Assembly (NCBI RefSeq): GCF_017877055.1
Contig: NZ_JAGIPG010000001.1
Span: 1,178,001 to 1,242,000 of the forward strand
Direction of reading: 5' to 3'
Origin: Neorhizobium galegae
GTDB lineage: Bacteria; Pseudomonadota; Alphaproteobacteria; Rhizobiales; Rhizobiaceae
DNA: 64,000 bases
A program made the position numbers and the translations under genes. The first letter of the stretch is position 1, and each line of letters begins with the position of its first letter. Shown piece after piece: positions 27,232 to 35,584 of this stretch. Below the pieces are notes generated by a model that was not told the origin of the DNA, did not search any database, and saw only the letters and a program-made list of their open reading frames with translations.

Positions 27232-28047
27232 ATGAAGCTGAAATCGCATTGGTGGTGGGATCATACTGCAAGGGATTTCTCCGAATTCGAGATGGAGAAG
27301 TTCGTCGCGATCCTGCCGATCGCCGCTGTCGAGCAGCACGGGCCGCATCTTCCGGTTCGCGTCGATGCCGCGATCAACGCGGGCGTCGTCGCGCGCACGG
27401 TCGAACTGATGGACGACGACCTGCCGGTGCTGGTCCTGCCGATGATGCCGGTCGGCAAGTCGGTCGAGCACACCGCCTATCCGGGCACGCTGACCTTCAA
27501 CTACGATACGCTCGCCAAAATGTGGTTCGAGCTCGGCGAAAGCGTCAATCGCGCCGGCTGCCGCAAGATCATCTTCGTCAATTCGCATGGCGGCCAGCCG
27601 CAGGTGATGGACATCGTCTGCCGCGAGCTGCGCATCAAGCTCGACATGTTCGCCGTCAGCGCCTGGGCGAGTGCCGGCGCCGACTTCTCCGACCTGTTCG
27701 GCGCCCATGAGATGAAGCACGGCATCCATGGCGGCGAGGCGGAGACCAGCGTCATGCTGCACCTGCATCGCGAGCTGATCGACATGCAGTATGCCGAGGA
27801 TTTCGTGCCGGTCTCCGTCGAGCTCGAAGCGGCCGGCGGGTTGCTGATGCCGGAAGGCCGGATCGGTTACGGCTGGCAGACCCAGGACGTCCAGCCCTCT
27901 GGCGCCTGCGGAAATGCTGCGGCCGCCGATGCCGAGCGCGGCCGCCTCTATGTCGAGCGTAGCGCCGCCAACCTCCTGAAGCTGATCAGAGAAGTCCTGG
28001 ATTTCCCGCTCGACCGGATTACCTCCAGAACCATGTATAGGGGTTGA
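27232..28047 (+). CDS. Creatininase-family amidohydrolase
   Basis: A 271-residue protein of the creatininase/formamide-hydrolase fold. Metal-binding motifs: IAAVEQHGPHLPVRVD (Glu/His/Asp ligands, residues about 32-47), VNSHGGQPQV and HGGEAETS. Such enzymes open lactam rings or cleave amides. ATG 27232 is preferred to GTG 27226 because GAGGA then sits seven bases upstream. The stop overlaps the TTG start of the next gene (TTGA). Its substrate is unknown. Confidence 0.85.
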   Translation: MKLKSHWWWDHTARDFSEFEMEKFVAILPIAAVEQHGPHLPVRVDAAINAGVVARTVELMDDDLPVLVLPMMPVGKSVEHTAYPGTLTFNYDTLAKMWFELGESVNRAGCRKIIFVNSHGGQPQVMDIVCRELRIKLDMFAVSAWASAGADFSDLFGAHEMKHGIHGGEAETSVMLHLHRELIDMQYAEDFVPVSVELEAAGGLLMPEGRIGYGWQTQDVQPSGACGNAAAADAERGRLYVERSAANLLKLIREVLDFPLDRITSRTMYRG

Positions 28048-29684
28048 CCGACTTGACGACCCCACGCGCATCATACGGCGTTGCAGGCCCCGAAAGGGGC
28101 GAGCTCCTGCTCGATGACGGCGTCGTGCTGGTGTCCGATATCTATCGTCCGCAAGGTGAGGGCACATTCCCGGTCCTCTTGATGCGCCAGCCTTATGGGC
28201 GGGCCATCGCCTCCACATTGGTGCTCGCGCATCCTTCCTGGTACGCATCGCATGGCTACATCGTGGTCATCCAGGATGTGCGTGGCTGCGGCGATTCCGG
28301 CGGCGTCTTCGAGGCCTTCGTCGGCGAATTGGCCGACGGTGCGCGCACGCTGGAATGGGCAGCCGACTTGCCTGGAAGCAACGGCAAGGTGGGCCTCTAC
28401 GGCTTCAGTTACCAGGCGGTGACACAGTATTTCGCCGTTGCCGGCAAGGGAAGCGTGCGGCCGGATGCGATCGCGCCTTCCATGGGCTCCTGGATGCCGC
28501 GCGACGACTGGGCTTACGAAGGCAATGCCTTCCGGCTCGGGCTCAATGCCGGCTGGGCGGCGCAGATGGCGCAACTGACGGCGGCGCGTCGGGAGGATGC
28601 CAAGACCTATGCGGAGATCGGTGCCGCCGGTGACGATGGCGCCCTTCGCGACCTGCTTGTCTCAAGGCCCGACATATCGCATCTCGACAAGTGGGTGGCC
28701 GATGAGAAGGACTACTGGGACGCGGTATCTCCCGGCGTGCTGCTGGCCGATGATCCGCTCGATATTCCGGTTCTCCACACCGGCGGCTGGGCGGATTTCC
28801 TGCTCCAGGGCACCTGGGCTGCCGATACAGCCTTCCGGCGGAAACATCGGAACAGTACCCATCTGGTGATCGGCCCCTGGGCGCATGCGCCCTGGAACCG
28901 CGCCGGCGGCGGCACCGACATGGGGGCGGATGCGGAATTTTCGATCGATCGCGCGCAACTCGCCTTCTTCGATTTCTATCTCAAGGGTTTTGGCGAACGG
29001 CCGCAGCCTGTGCGGTTCTTCGACATGGGGCAGCGGCGTTGGCTGAGCCTTTCCGGCCGACCGGAGGTTTCCGAAGCCGACTTTTTCCTCTCTTCCTCCG
29101 GGCTCGGCGCGGCAATGGTCAGCGACGGCAGGCTCCTTGGCGAAACCGGCGGCGAGATGCGGGATACGTTCGTCCACGATCCGACCCGCCCGACACCGCT
29201 CGTCGGCGGCCATCTGGGGGTGCCGCAAGGCTTTGCCGACCGTGGTAGCCACGACAATCGTGCCGACGTCGCCGTCTACACGACCCTGCCTTTCGAGGCG
29301 GCGCGGTTCTTCGTCGGCGAGGCCGCGGCCGAGATCGAGGTGGATACACGCTCCGAGGGCTTCGATCTCTGCGCGACGCTGTCGCTCGTCGCGTCGTCCG
29401 GAGAGGCGAGGGTGCTGAGCACCGGTTATGCCCGCCTTGAAGGCGGCCGGCGGTTGTCAGTGCGCGTCAGCCTGCGCCCGGTCTGTGTCACCGTGTCGGA
29501 AGGGTCTTCCTTGCGGCTTTCGCTGCAGGGCGCCGGCGCGCCGGCCTTTGAAGTTCATCCCGGCGACGGGCCGTTCGCTTCCGTGCCCGAGATGGCGCGG
29601 CGCCCCATCACGATTTCCATCTGCCATGGCGGGGCGACGCGCTCCCGCCTGATCATGCCCGAGGCTCCCGAAAATGTCGCATAA
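28044..29684 (+). CDS. CocE/NonD-type alpha/beta hydrolase (X-Pro dipeptidyl-peptidase S15 family)
   Basis: A 546-residue serine hydrolase. The alpha/beta domain contains DVRGCGDSGG and the nucleophile elbow YGFSYQAVTQ (Ser near residue 120), with the His-bearing HLVIGPWAHAPW later; a C-terminal jelly-roll lid follows from about residue 330. The family cleaves esters (cocaine esterase), acylated substrates or N-terminal dipeptides. The TTG start overlaps the upstream stop and its end overlaps the ABC ATPase start by 11 bases. Probably deacylates or hydrolyses the transported compound. Confidence 0.87.
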   Translation: MTDLTTPRASYGVAGPERGELLLDDGVVLVSDIYRPQGEGTFPVLLMRQPYGRAIASTLVLAHPSWYASHGYIVVIQDVRGCGDSGGVFEAFVGELADGARTLEWAADLPGSNGKVGLYGFSYQAVTQYFAVAGKGSVRPDAIAPSMGSWMPRDDWAYEGNAFRLGLNAGWAAQMAQLTAARREDAKTYAEIGAAGDDGALRDLLVSRPDISHLDKWVADEKDYWDAVSPGVLLADDPLDIPVLHTGGWADFLLQGTWAADTAFRRKHRNSTHLVIGPWAHAPWNRAGGGTDMGADAEFSIDRAQLAFFDFYLKGFGERPQPVRFFDMGQRRWLSLSGRPEVSEADFFLSSSGLGAAMVSDGRLLGETGGEMRDTFVHDPTRPTPLVGGHLGVPQGFADRGSHDNRADVAVYTTLPFEAARFFVGEAAAEIEVDTRSEGFDLCATLSLVASSGEARVLSTGYARLEGGRRLSVRVSLRPVCVTVSEGSSLRLSLQGAGAPAFEVHPGDGPFASVPEMARRPITISICHGGATRSRLIMPEAPENVA

Positions 29685-30699
29685 GCACTACCTGACGCTC
29701 GACAACATCACGGCCACCTACGGCGATTCCGTTGCCGTCAGCGGCCTCACGATCGAGGTCGCCAAGGGGGAACTCCTATCGCTGCTGGGGCCTTCCGGCT
29801 GCGGCAAGACGACGACGCTCAGGATGATCGCCGGTTTCGTGCAGCCATCCGAAGGCCGCGTCATCCTTAACGGCGAGGACATCAGCAAGCGGCCGGTGCA
29901 CACTCGCAATATCGGTGTCGTTTTCCAGTCCTACGCGCTGTTCCCGCATCTGACGGCGCTCGACAATGTCGGTTTTGGCCTGCGCATGCGCCATGTCGGC
30001 AAGGCGGAATGCCGCGCCCGTGCTGCCGCAGCTCTCGATACCGTTGGTCTCGGCGCCTATTACGATCGTTATCCGGGCCAGCTTTCCGGGGGGCAGCAGC
30101 AGCGCGTGGCGCTTGCCCGCGCACTGGTGATCGAGCCGGACGTGCTTCTGCTCGACGAGCCGCTTTCCAACCTCGACGCCCATCTTCGGGCCGACATGCG
30201 CACCGAAATCCGCACGCTGCAGCAGCGGCTCGGCATCACCACCGTGTTCGTTACCCACGACCAGCAGGAGGCGCTTGCGATGTCGGACCGCGTCGCCGTG
30301 ATGAACAAGGGGCTGCTCGCCGAGATCGGCACGCCCGTCGCGCTCTGCGACCGGCCGCATTCGCCGTTCACCGCCTCCTTCCTCGGTGCCCGCACGGTGA
30401 TCGAGGGGCGGACGGAGAATGGATTGTTCAGCGCGCCTGGGCTGACCTGCGAAGGCGCGCCTCCCGGTGCGACCCGCCTCGTGCTGCGCGCCTCGCGCCT
30501 CAGGCTTTCCGACGAACCGGGGCCGTTGCATCTCTCCGGCACGCTCGTCAACGCAGCTTTCCTCGGCGACACATACGAAGCCGATATCCAATCCGCATGC
30601 GGCACGATCCGCCTGATCGTGCCTTCGGATATGCCGCCTCCGCCCCTCGGGACGCCGTGCAGCATCCAGACCCAGCCGGGTGGCGCCACATTCATCTGA
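29674..30699 (+). CDS. ABC transporter ATPase (spermidine/putrescine PotA type)
   Basis: A 341-residue ATPase: Walker A GPSGCGKTT, Q-loop VFQSYALFPH, signature LSGGQQQR, Walker B VLLLDEP and H-loop VTHDQQEA, followed by a TOBE-like C-terminal domain from about residue 240. It starts inside the end of the hydrolase gene. With the binding protein and fused permease downstream it completes an importer. PotA-type ATPases serve polyamine, iron(III) and related importers, so the class alone does not name the substrate. Confidence 0.92.
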   Translation: MSHKHYLTLDNITATYGDSVAVSGLTIEVAKGELLSLLGPSGCGKTTTLRMIAGFVQPSEGRVILNGEDISKRPVHTRNIGVVFQSYALFPHLTALDNVGFGLRMRHVGKAECRARAAAALDTVGLGAYYDRYPGQLSGGQQQRVALARALVIEPDVLLLDEPLSNLDAHLRADMRTEIRTLQQRLGITTVFVTHDQQEALAMSDRVAVMNKGLLAEIGTPVALCDRPHSPFTASFLGARTVIEGRTENGLFSAPGLTCEGAPPGATRLVLRASRLRLSDEPGPLHLSGTLVNAAFLGDTYEADIQSACGTIRLIVPSDMPPPPLGTPCSIQTQPGGATFI

Positions 30700-30720
30700 C
30701 CGAACAAGGGGAACCAAGAC

Positions 30721-31770
30721 ATGAACGTCTCGCGTCGTACATTCAACAAGCTGATTGCCGGTGCCGGCCTTGCCGCACCGTTCCATATCATCCGTCCCGC
30801 CTCAGCACAGGAGCCCAAGAAGGGCGACGAACTCGTCGTCGGCATCTGGGGCGGCGCGCAGGAAAAGATCGTCAAGGAACATGTCGAGAAGCCGCTGGTC
30901 GAGAAATACGGCTGCAAGGTCAGCTACGTTCTCGGCGGTACCGGCGATCGGCGCGCCCGCGCCTATGCGGAGCGCGGCCGTCCGAGCTTCGACGTTCTCT
31001 ACCTCAACATCTTCGAAAGCCGCCAGGCAGTGAAGGACGGCGTGACCCAGGCGCCGACGCCGGCGGTCAAGAACTTCGAGGCGCTTTACCCGAGCGCTCG
31101 CAAGGGCGGTTACGGCGTTGCCTTCAACCCCTGCACCATCGTCTACGACAAGACCAAGGCGTCGAAGCCGATCACCTCCTGGAAGGACATGTGGAACCCG
31201 GAATGGAAGGGCCGCATCGCCTGGCCGGATGGTCTGGGTGCCGAAGGCATTTCCGCGCTGATGATGGCCGCCCGCGTCTGGGGCGGCGATGAAAAGAATG
31301 CCGACATCGCCTTCGAAAAGGTCAAGCAACTGAAGCCGTTCGCGGCGATCCAGGGCAGCCAGGCGCAGCTTTTCGAAATGTTCGACCAGAAGCTCGCCGA
31401 TCTTTCCGTCGAGTTCGGCAGCTTCACGCAGTCCTATGTCGAAACCCGCAATCCCAACATAGCGATCGCCAAGCCGGTCGAGGGGCAGGCGCTTTCGATG
31501 AACGTCGCCTGCATCACCGAAGGCACGAAGAACCAGAAGCTCGCCGAGGAGTGGATCAACCTGCATCTCTCCGAGCCCTGCATGCTCGCCTATGCGCGCC
31601 AGATCTACTATTCGCCGACCGTCAGCAACATCACGGTCCCCGACGACCTCAAGGCGAAGCTCGTGCTCGGCGACGAACAGGTCAGCAAGCTCGTCGATTT
31701 TGATTGGGACGTGATCAATGCCAGCCGCGCCAAGTGGCAGGCGAAATACGATCGGGAGATCGCGGGATGA
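30721..31770 (+). CDS. Periplasmic substrate-binding protein of the PotD/FbpA class
   Basis: A 349-residue secreted protein with a twin-arginine signal (SRRTFNKLIAGAGLAAPF, cleavage after ASA near residue 29). The mature part starts ELVVGIWGGAQEKIV, typical of cluster D binding proteins with spermidine/putrescine and ferric-binding relatives. A Tat signal implies folding before export. GGGGAACCAAGAC precedes ATG. It overlaps the permease gene by ATGA. Confidence 0.9.
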   Translation: MNVSRRTFNKLIAGAGLAAPFHIIRPASAQEPKKGDELVVGIWGGAQEKIVKEHVEKPLVEKYGCKVSYVLGGTGDRRARAYAERGRPSFDVLYLNIFESRQAVKDGVTQAPTPAVKNFEALYPSARKGGYGVAFNPCTIVYDKTKASKPITSWKDMWNPEWKGRIAWPDGLGAEGISALMMAARVWGGDEKNADIAFEKVKQLKPFAAIQGSQAQLFEMFDQKLADLSVEFGSFTQSYVETRNPNIAIAKPVEGQALSMNVACITEGTKNQKLAEEWINLHLSEPCMLAYARQIYYSPTVSNITVPDDLKAKLVLGDEQVSKLVDFDWDVINASRAKWQAKYDREIAG

Positions 31771-33455
31771 ACCGTTGGATCGGGCCGGCGCTTGCAGCGC
31801 CGGTTACCCTTTGGCTGCTTCTGTCCTTCGCGGCGCCGATGTTCGTGGTACTCGTGCTCTCCCTGCACGAGTATCCCGATCCTTTCGGCCCGCTGTTCAT
31901 AACGCCGTCGATCGCCCAGTTCCGGGATATCGTCTCCGACAGCTTCTATTTCGGCGTCGTTTCCGAAACCATCCTGCTCGGCCTCGGCGTCACCGTCATC
32001 ACCGCGCTTCTCGGTTATCCGCTCGCCCACTGGCTGGCGCGCATGCCGGTGAAATACCGCGCGGCCGCCTTCGCCGTCATCCTCATTCCGCTGCTGACCA
32101 ACGTCGTGGTGCGCTCGCTCGGCATCATCCTGCTGCTGGCACCCGAGGGTCTGATCAACTCGGTCACCGGCCTGATCGGCATTCCGCCGGCGAGATACAT
32201 GCTGTTCACCCATGGCGCCGTCGCCGTGGCGCTGGCGCAGGTCTTTTTGCCATTCATGGTGCTCGCGCTCTACGACAACCTGCAGGGCACTTCGCCGCGC
32301 GTGCATGAGGCGGCCCAGAGCCTCGGTGCCTCGCCGGCGGTCCGGTTCCTCACCGTCGATCTGCCGCTCTCGCTGCCCGGCCTGCGCTCCGGCGCCGTCA
32401 TCGTCTTCCTGATGGCGACCACGGCTTACGTTTCCGCCTCGCTGCTCGGCGGCAAGAAGGTCTGGACCACCGGCATGCTGGTGCTGCAGGAGGCGATCAA
32501 AAACCTCAACGCGCCGCTCGCGGCCGCCCTCGCCATGATCATGACGGTAACCGGTCTCGCCTTTGCTGCGCTCTGCGCCTATTGCCTCAACCGATTGATG
32601 CCGTGGCTGAGGGGGAGGCCCAGCAATCCCTGGAGCATTCCGCGCTGGATCGTGCCGGTGATCGATATTTTCGGGCCGATCGTTTCGAAACTGCTGCTTG
32701 CCACCTCCTTGCTGTTGCTGCTGCTGCCGTTGGTGCTCGTCTGCATCCAGAGTTTCAACGACGTGCCGCAGGCGACGGCTTCCGGTTTTCGTGGCTTCAC
32801 GCTGAAGTGGTACGAGGCCGTATTCTTCGCGGGGACCTATGCGGATGCCTTCTGGGTCTCGGTGCGGCTCGCCGTTACCTCGATGCTGGTGGCGCTGGCC
32901 CTGTCGCTGCCGGCTGCCTTCGCGCTCGCCCGCTATCCCTTCAAAGGGCGATCCGCGCTGCTCACCTTCTGGCTGCTGCCGATGTCGCTGCCGCATGTGG
33001 CAATCGGCGTCGGCATGCTGCGGCTCCTGCAGATCTACCTGATCGTGCCGCCGTTCCTCGGCCTCGTGGCAATCCATGTGATCGTCATCCTGCCCTTCGC
33101 GATCACGCTGCTGACGACCTCGGTCATGGGCCTCGACCGGGCGCAGGAAGAAGCGGCGGCAAGCCTCGGGGCAAGCCCCGCGCGGCGGTTCTTCCTGATC
33201 ATCATGCCGGGACTGGCGCCAGGGCTGTTTGCGGCGGGCATCGTCGGTTTCCTCCTGAGCTTCGGCGAGGTGACCGTCACGAGCTTCCTGACCACCGCCC
33301 GACTGACGACCCTGCCGGTGCGCATCTACTCGGAATCGACCTTCAGCCTGGAGCCGACCGCGCATGCGATCTCGGCGGTGCTGATCGTCTTCACCGTCAT
33401 CGCGCTGGTGCTGGTGGGCAGGGTGGTTCGCCTCGATCGTCTCTACGCACGATAA
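31767..33455 (+). CDS. Fused dual-domain ABC permease
   Basis: A 562-residue inner-membrane protein with two tandem BPD_transp_1 domains. Each carries an EAA loop: HEAAQSLGASPAVRF near residue 180 and QEEAAASLGASPARRF near residue 465. About 12 helices in all. Putrescine-type importers normally use two separate permeases (PotB, PotC); fusion into one chain is characteristic of FbpB-like iron and some other systems. A terminator follows 12 bp after the stop. Confidence 0.9.
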   Translation: MNRWIGPALAAPVTLWLLLSFAAPMFVVLVLSLHEYPDPFGPLFITPSIAQFRDIVSDSFYFGVVSETILLGLGVTVITALLGYPLAHWLARMPVKYRAAAFAVILIPLLTNVVVRSLGIILLLAPEGLINSVTGLIGIPPARYMLFTHGAVAVALAQVFLPFMVLALYDNLQGTSPRVHEAAQSLGASPAVRFLTVDLPLSLPGLRSGAVIVFLMATTAYVSASLLGGKKVWTTGMLVLQEAIKNLNAPLAAALAMIMTVTGLAFAALCAYCLNRLMPWLRGRPSNPWSIPRWIVPVIDIFGPIVSKLLLATSLLLLLLPLVLVCIQSFNDVPQATASGFRGFTLKWYEAVFFAGTYADAFWVSVRLAVTSMLVALALSLPAAFALARYPFKGRSALLTFWLLPMSLPHVAIGVGMLRLLQIYLIVPPFLGLVAIHVIVILPFAITLLTTSVMGLDRAQEEAAASLGASPARRFFLIIMPGLAPGLFAAGIVGFLLSFGEVTVTSFLTTARLTTLPVRIYSESTFSLEPTAHAISAVLIVFTVIALVLVGRVVRLDRLYAR

Positions 33456-33467
33456 ATGGCAAACGAC

Positions 33468-33493
33468 AGCGGGCCGGTCGTCCGGCCCGCTTG
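33468..33493 (+). terminator. Terminator after the fused permease gene
   Basis: AGCGGGCCGG-TCGT-CCGGCCCGCT, a perfect 10-bp stem with a short TT end. Confidence 0.65.
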
Positions 33494-33526
33494 ACAGGCA
33501 TACTGAAAACCGACAGTTATCCTCTC

Positions 33527-33617
33527 AATTCCGAGGGGGGCATCTTGACGATGCTGAGATGGCGGTGAGCCGGACCCTTGAACCTGATCCGGGTCATGCC
33601 GGCGTAGGAACGGAAAT
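33527..33617 (+). promoter_or_regulatory. TPP riboswitch (THI element)
   Basis: All conserved blocks are present in order: GGGGGGC (33535-33541), CTGAGAT (33554-33560), GACCCTTGAACCTGATCC with its closing GGGT (33573-33594) and GGCGTAGGAA (33601-33610). Closing stem P1 pairs AATTCCG (33527-33533) with CGGAAAT (33611-33617). It lies about 150 bp before thiX, so thiamine pyrophosphate should switch off pyrimidine uptake. The downstream leader has a dyad GATCTCC/GGAGATC near 33670-33695 that could be part of the expression platform. Confidence 0.95.
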
Positions 33618-33763
33618 AGGCGTCCTCCGACGGCACTTTCTCTTCTCCGCTTTCACCTGGATCTCCGTGATTGACTGATCTGGAGATCGACCGATGATAT
33701 CCATTCTTTCCGTTGTCCCCAAGGGGTATCCGGCCCTGGCGTGCAGGTCCGACGTGTAGCATC

Positions 33764-34546
33764 ATGCGCGCGTCCCATGCGGTCATCGGCCTCGTCCTGC
33801 TTGTCGTTCTCTGGCAAGCGGGCGTCTGGCTGTTCGCTCCGCCGCGTTATATTTTGCCGTCTCCCCTTGCCGTCGCTTCCGCCTTCTGGCGGCAGCCGGG
33901 TTTCCTGCTGCAGAACAGCGTCGTCACGCTGACGGAAATCGCGCTCGGGTTGGTGATCGGGGCTGCCCTCGGCATCGCCACCGCCTTCGGTGTTGCGGCG
34001 CTGCCGCGGCTTGGCCGTGTCGTCTGGCCGATGGTGCTGATCCTGCAGGCCTTTCCCGTCTTCGTGCTGGCGCCGATCCTGGTTCTGTGGCTCGGTTTCG
34101 GGCTTGCCTCGAAAGTGGCGATGACGACGATCATCATCTTCTTTCCCGTCGCTTCCGCCTTTGCCGACGGCCTTCGCCGCACCGATCAGGAAATCCTCGA
34201 CGCCGTCTCGCTGGAGGGTGCAAGCCACTGGCAGACGCTGGTCTCGATGCGCGTGCCGCTGGCGATCCCGAGCCTCGTCTCAGGCCTCAGGGTCGCGGCA
34301 CCGCTGGCGCCGCTCGGAGCTGTCGTGGGCGAATGGGTCGGCGCGTCCGGCGGGCTCGGTTTCGTCATGGTCCAGGCCAATGCGCGCATGCAGACCGACA
34401 CGGTGTTCGCGGCCATGACCATACTCGCCATCCTCACCCTCATCTTGCGGCTTCTCATCGACCGGCTGACGGCCGGTCTCGCCCCTTGGGCGAGCGAAGC
34501 CGATCCTGCATTCTCATCCGCATCAAGGAGCTCCGTCCGATCATGA
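33764..34546 (+). CDS. thiX: ABC permease for thiamine pyrimidine precursor
   Basis: A 260-residue permease with about six helices of the SsuC/ThiX family, including LQAFPVFVLAPILVLWLGFG and the EAA-like EILDAVSLEGASHWQTLVSMRVP (cited in part: AVSLEGASHWQTL). The TPP riboswitch upstream and the ThiY-type binding protein downstream mark it as ThiX of the ThiXYZ importer for formylaminopyrimidine/HMP-type precursors. No strong ribosome binding site is seen at ATG 33764, consistent with riboswitch control of initiation. It overlaps thiY by ATGA. Confidence 0.88.
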   Translation: MRASHAVIGLVLLVVLWQAGVWLFAPPRYILPSPLAVASAFWRQPGFLLQNSVVTLTEIALGLVIGAALGIATAFGVAALPRLGRVVWPMVLILQAFPVFVLAPILVLWLGFGLASKVAMTTIIIFFPVASAFADGLRRTDQEILDAVSLEGASHWQTLVSMRVPLAIPSLVSGLRVAAPLAPLGAVVGEWVGASGGLGFVMVQANARMQTDTVFAAMTILAILTLILRLLIDRLTAGLAPWASEADPAFSSASRSSVRS

Positions 34547-35487
34547 TCCGTATCCTCACCGCGTCCTTCATCGCGCTGGCCAGTCTGGCTGCGCCCGCAC
34601 CCTCCCAGGCGGCCGACAAGCTCAGCGTGCTGCTCGAATGGTTCGTCAATCCGGATCATGCGCCGATGGTCATCGCCCAGCAGCGCGGGCTGTTTGCCGA
34701 TGCAAAGCTCGACGTCGAGCTCATCCCGCCATCCGATCCGTCCGCAGTGCCGCGGCTGGTTTCGGCGGGGCAGGCGGATATCGGTATCCACTACCAGCCA
34801 AACCTCTATCTGGATCATGAGGCCGGCCTGCCGCTCATACGTTTCGGCACGCTGGTCGAGACGCCCTTGAACACCGTGACGGTTCTGGCGGACGGTCCGA
34901 TCAAGAGCCTCAGGGACCTGAAGGGCAAGAAGGTCGGCTTCTCCGTCACCGGCTTCGAGGATGCCATGCTGAAGCGCATGCTGGCTTCGGAAGGTCTTTC
35001 CAACGACGATGTGGAACTGATCAACGTCAATTTCTCGCTGTCGCCGTCACTGATCGGAGGCAAGGTGGATGCCACGCTCGGCGGGTTCCGCAATTTCGAG
35101 CTGACCCAGATGAAGCTCGAAGGCCATCCAGGCCGTGCGTTTTTCCCCGAGGAACACGGCGTGCCGGCCTATGACGAACTGATCTTCGTCACCCGCCGCG
35201 ATTCTGCTGCCGACAGCCGGCTGCCGCGCTTTATGCATGCCGTCGAACAGGCTTCGATCTTCATCACCAACCATCCGCAGGAAGCCTGGCAGTTGTTCAT
35301 CAAGGCCTATCCGAACCTCGATGACGAGCTGAACCGCACGGCCTTCTTCGACACGCTGCCGCGCTTCGCCAAGCGTCCGGCCGCGCTCGACCAGGGCCGC
35401 TACCAGCGTTTCGCGACCTTCATGCAGGAAATGGGGCTGATCAAGACCGCGCCGCCGACCGGCGACGTCGCGGTCGAAATCAAATAG
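34543..35487 (+). CDS. thiY: Thiamine pyrimidine-precursor binding protein (NMT1/THI5-like)
   Basis: A 314-residue periplasmic protein with a Sec signal (residues 1-23, ending SQAADK). The mature start KLSVLLEWFVNPDHAPM is the NMT1/THI5 signature, and VPRLVSAGQADIGIHYQP fits ligand-binding relatives of ThiY. It delivers a pyrimidine moiety to ThiX. The ATPase partner ThiZ is not present next to it, unlike the usual thiXYZ arrangement, so it must be encoded elsewhere. Confidence 0.88.
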   Translation: MIRILTASFIALASLAAPAPSQAADKLSVLLEWFVNPDHAPMVIAQQRGLFADAKLDVELIPPSDPSAVPRLVSAGQADIGIHYQPNLYLDHEAGLPLIRFGTLVETPLNTVTVLADGPIKSLRDLKGKKVGFSVTGFEDAMLKRMLASEGLSNDDVELINVNFSLSPSLIGGKVDATLGGFRNFELTQMKLEGHPGRAFFPEEHGVPAYDELIFVTRRDSAADSRLPRFMHAVEQASIFITNHPQEAWQLFIKAYPNLDDELNRTAFFDTLPRFAKRPAALDQGRYQRFATFMQEMGLIKTAPPTGDVAVEIK

Positions 35488-35516
35488 GCCAAGTCGCTGA
35501 TATCGTTTGATTTGAG

Positions 35517-35579
35517 CTCCGGGGTTCGCGTAACGTGATTTCCATGCCAGATAGGCTTTCCACGTTACGTACCCCGGAG
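35517..35579. promoter_or_regulatory. Long inverted repeat covering the nadQ ribosome binding site
   Basis: CTCCGGGGT-TCG-CGTAACGTG (35517-35537) faces CACGTTACG-T-ACCCCGGAG (35561-35579): 18 paired bases with a 3-versus-1 bulge and a 23-nt loop. The GGAG used by nadQ (35576-35579) is the last part of the right arm. As RNA it could hide the ribosome binding site or act as a terminator-like structure after thiY; as DNA it could be an operator. Confidence 0.6.
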
Positions 35580-35584
35580 TTTGC

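Noticed and set aside
31608-33365. 585-codon open frame antisense to the fused permease
   Set aside because: Shadow of a real gene; composition dominated by Arg, Gln, Glu and His, with no domain.
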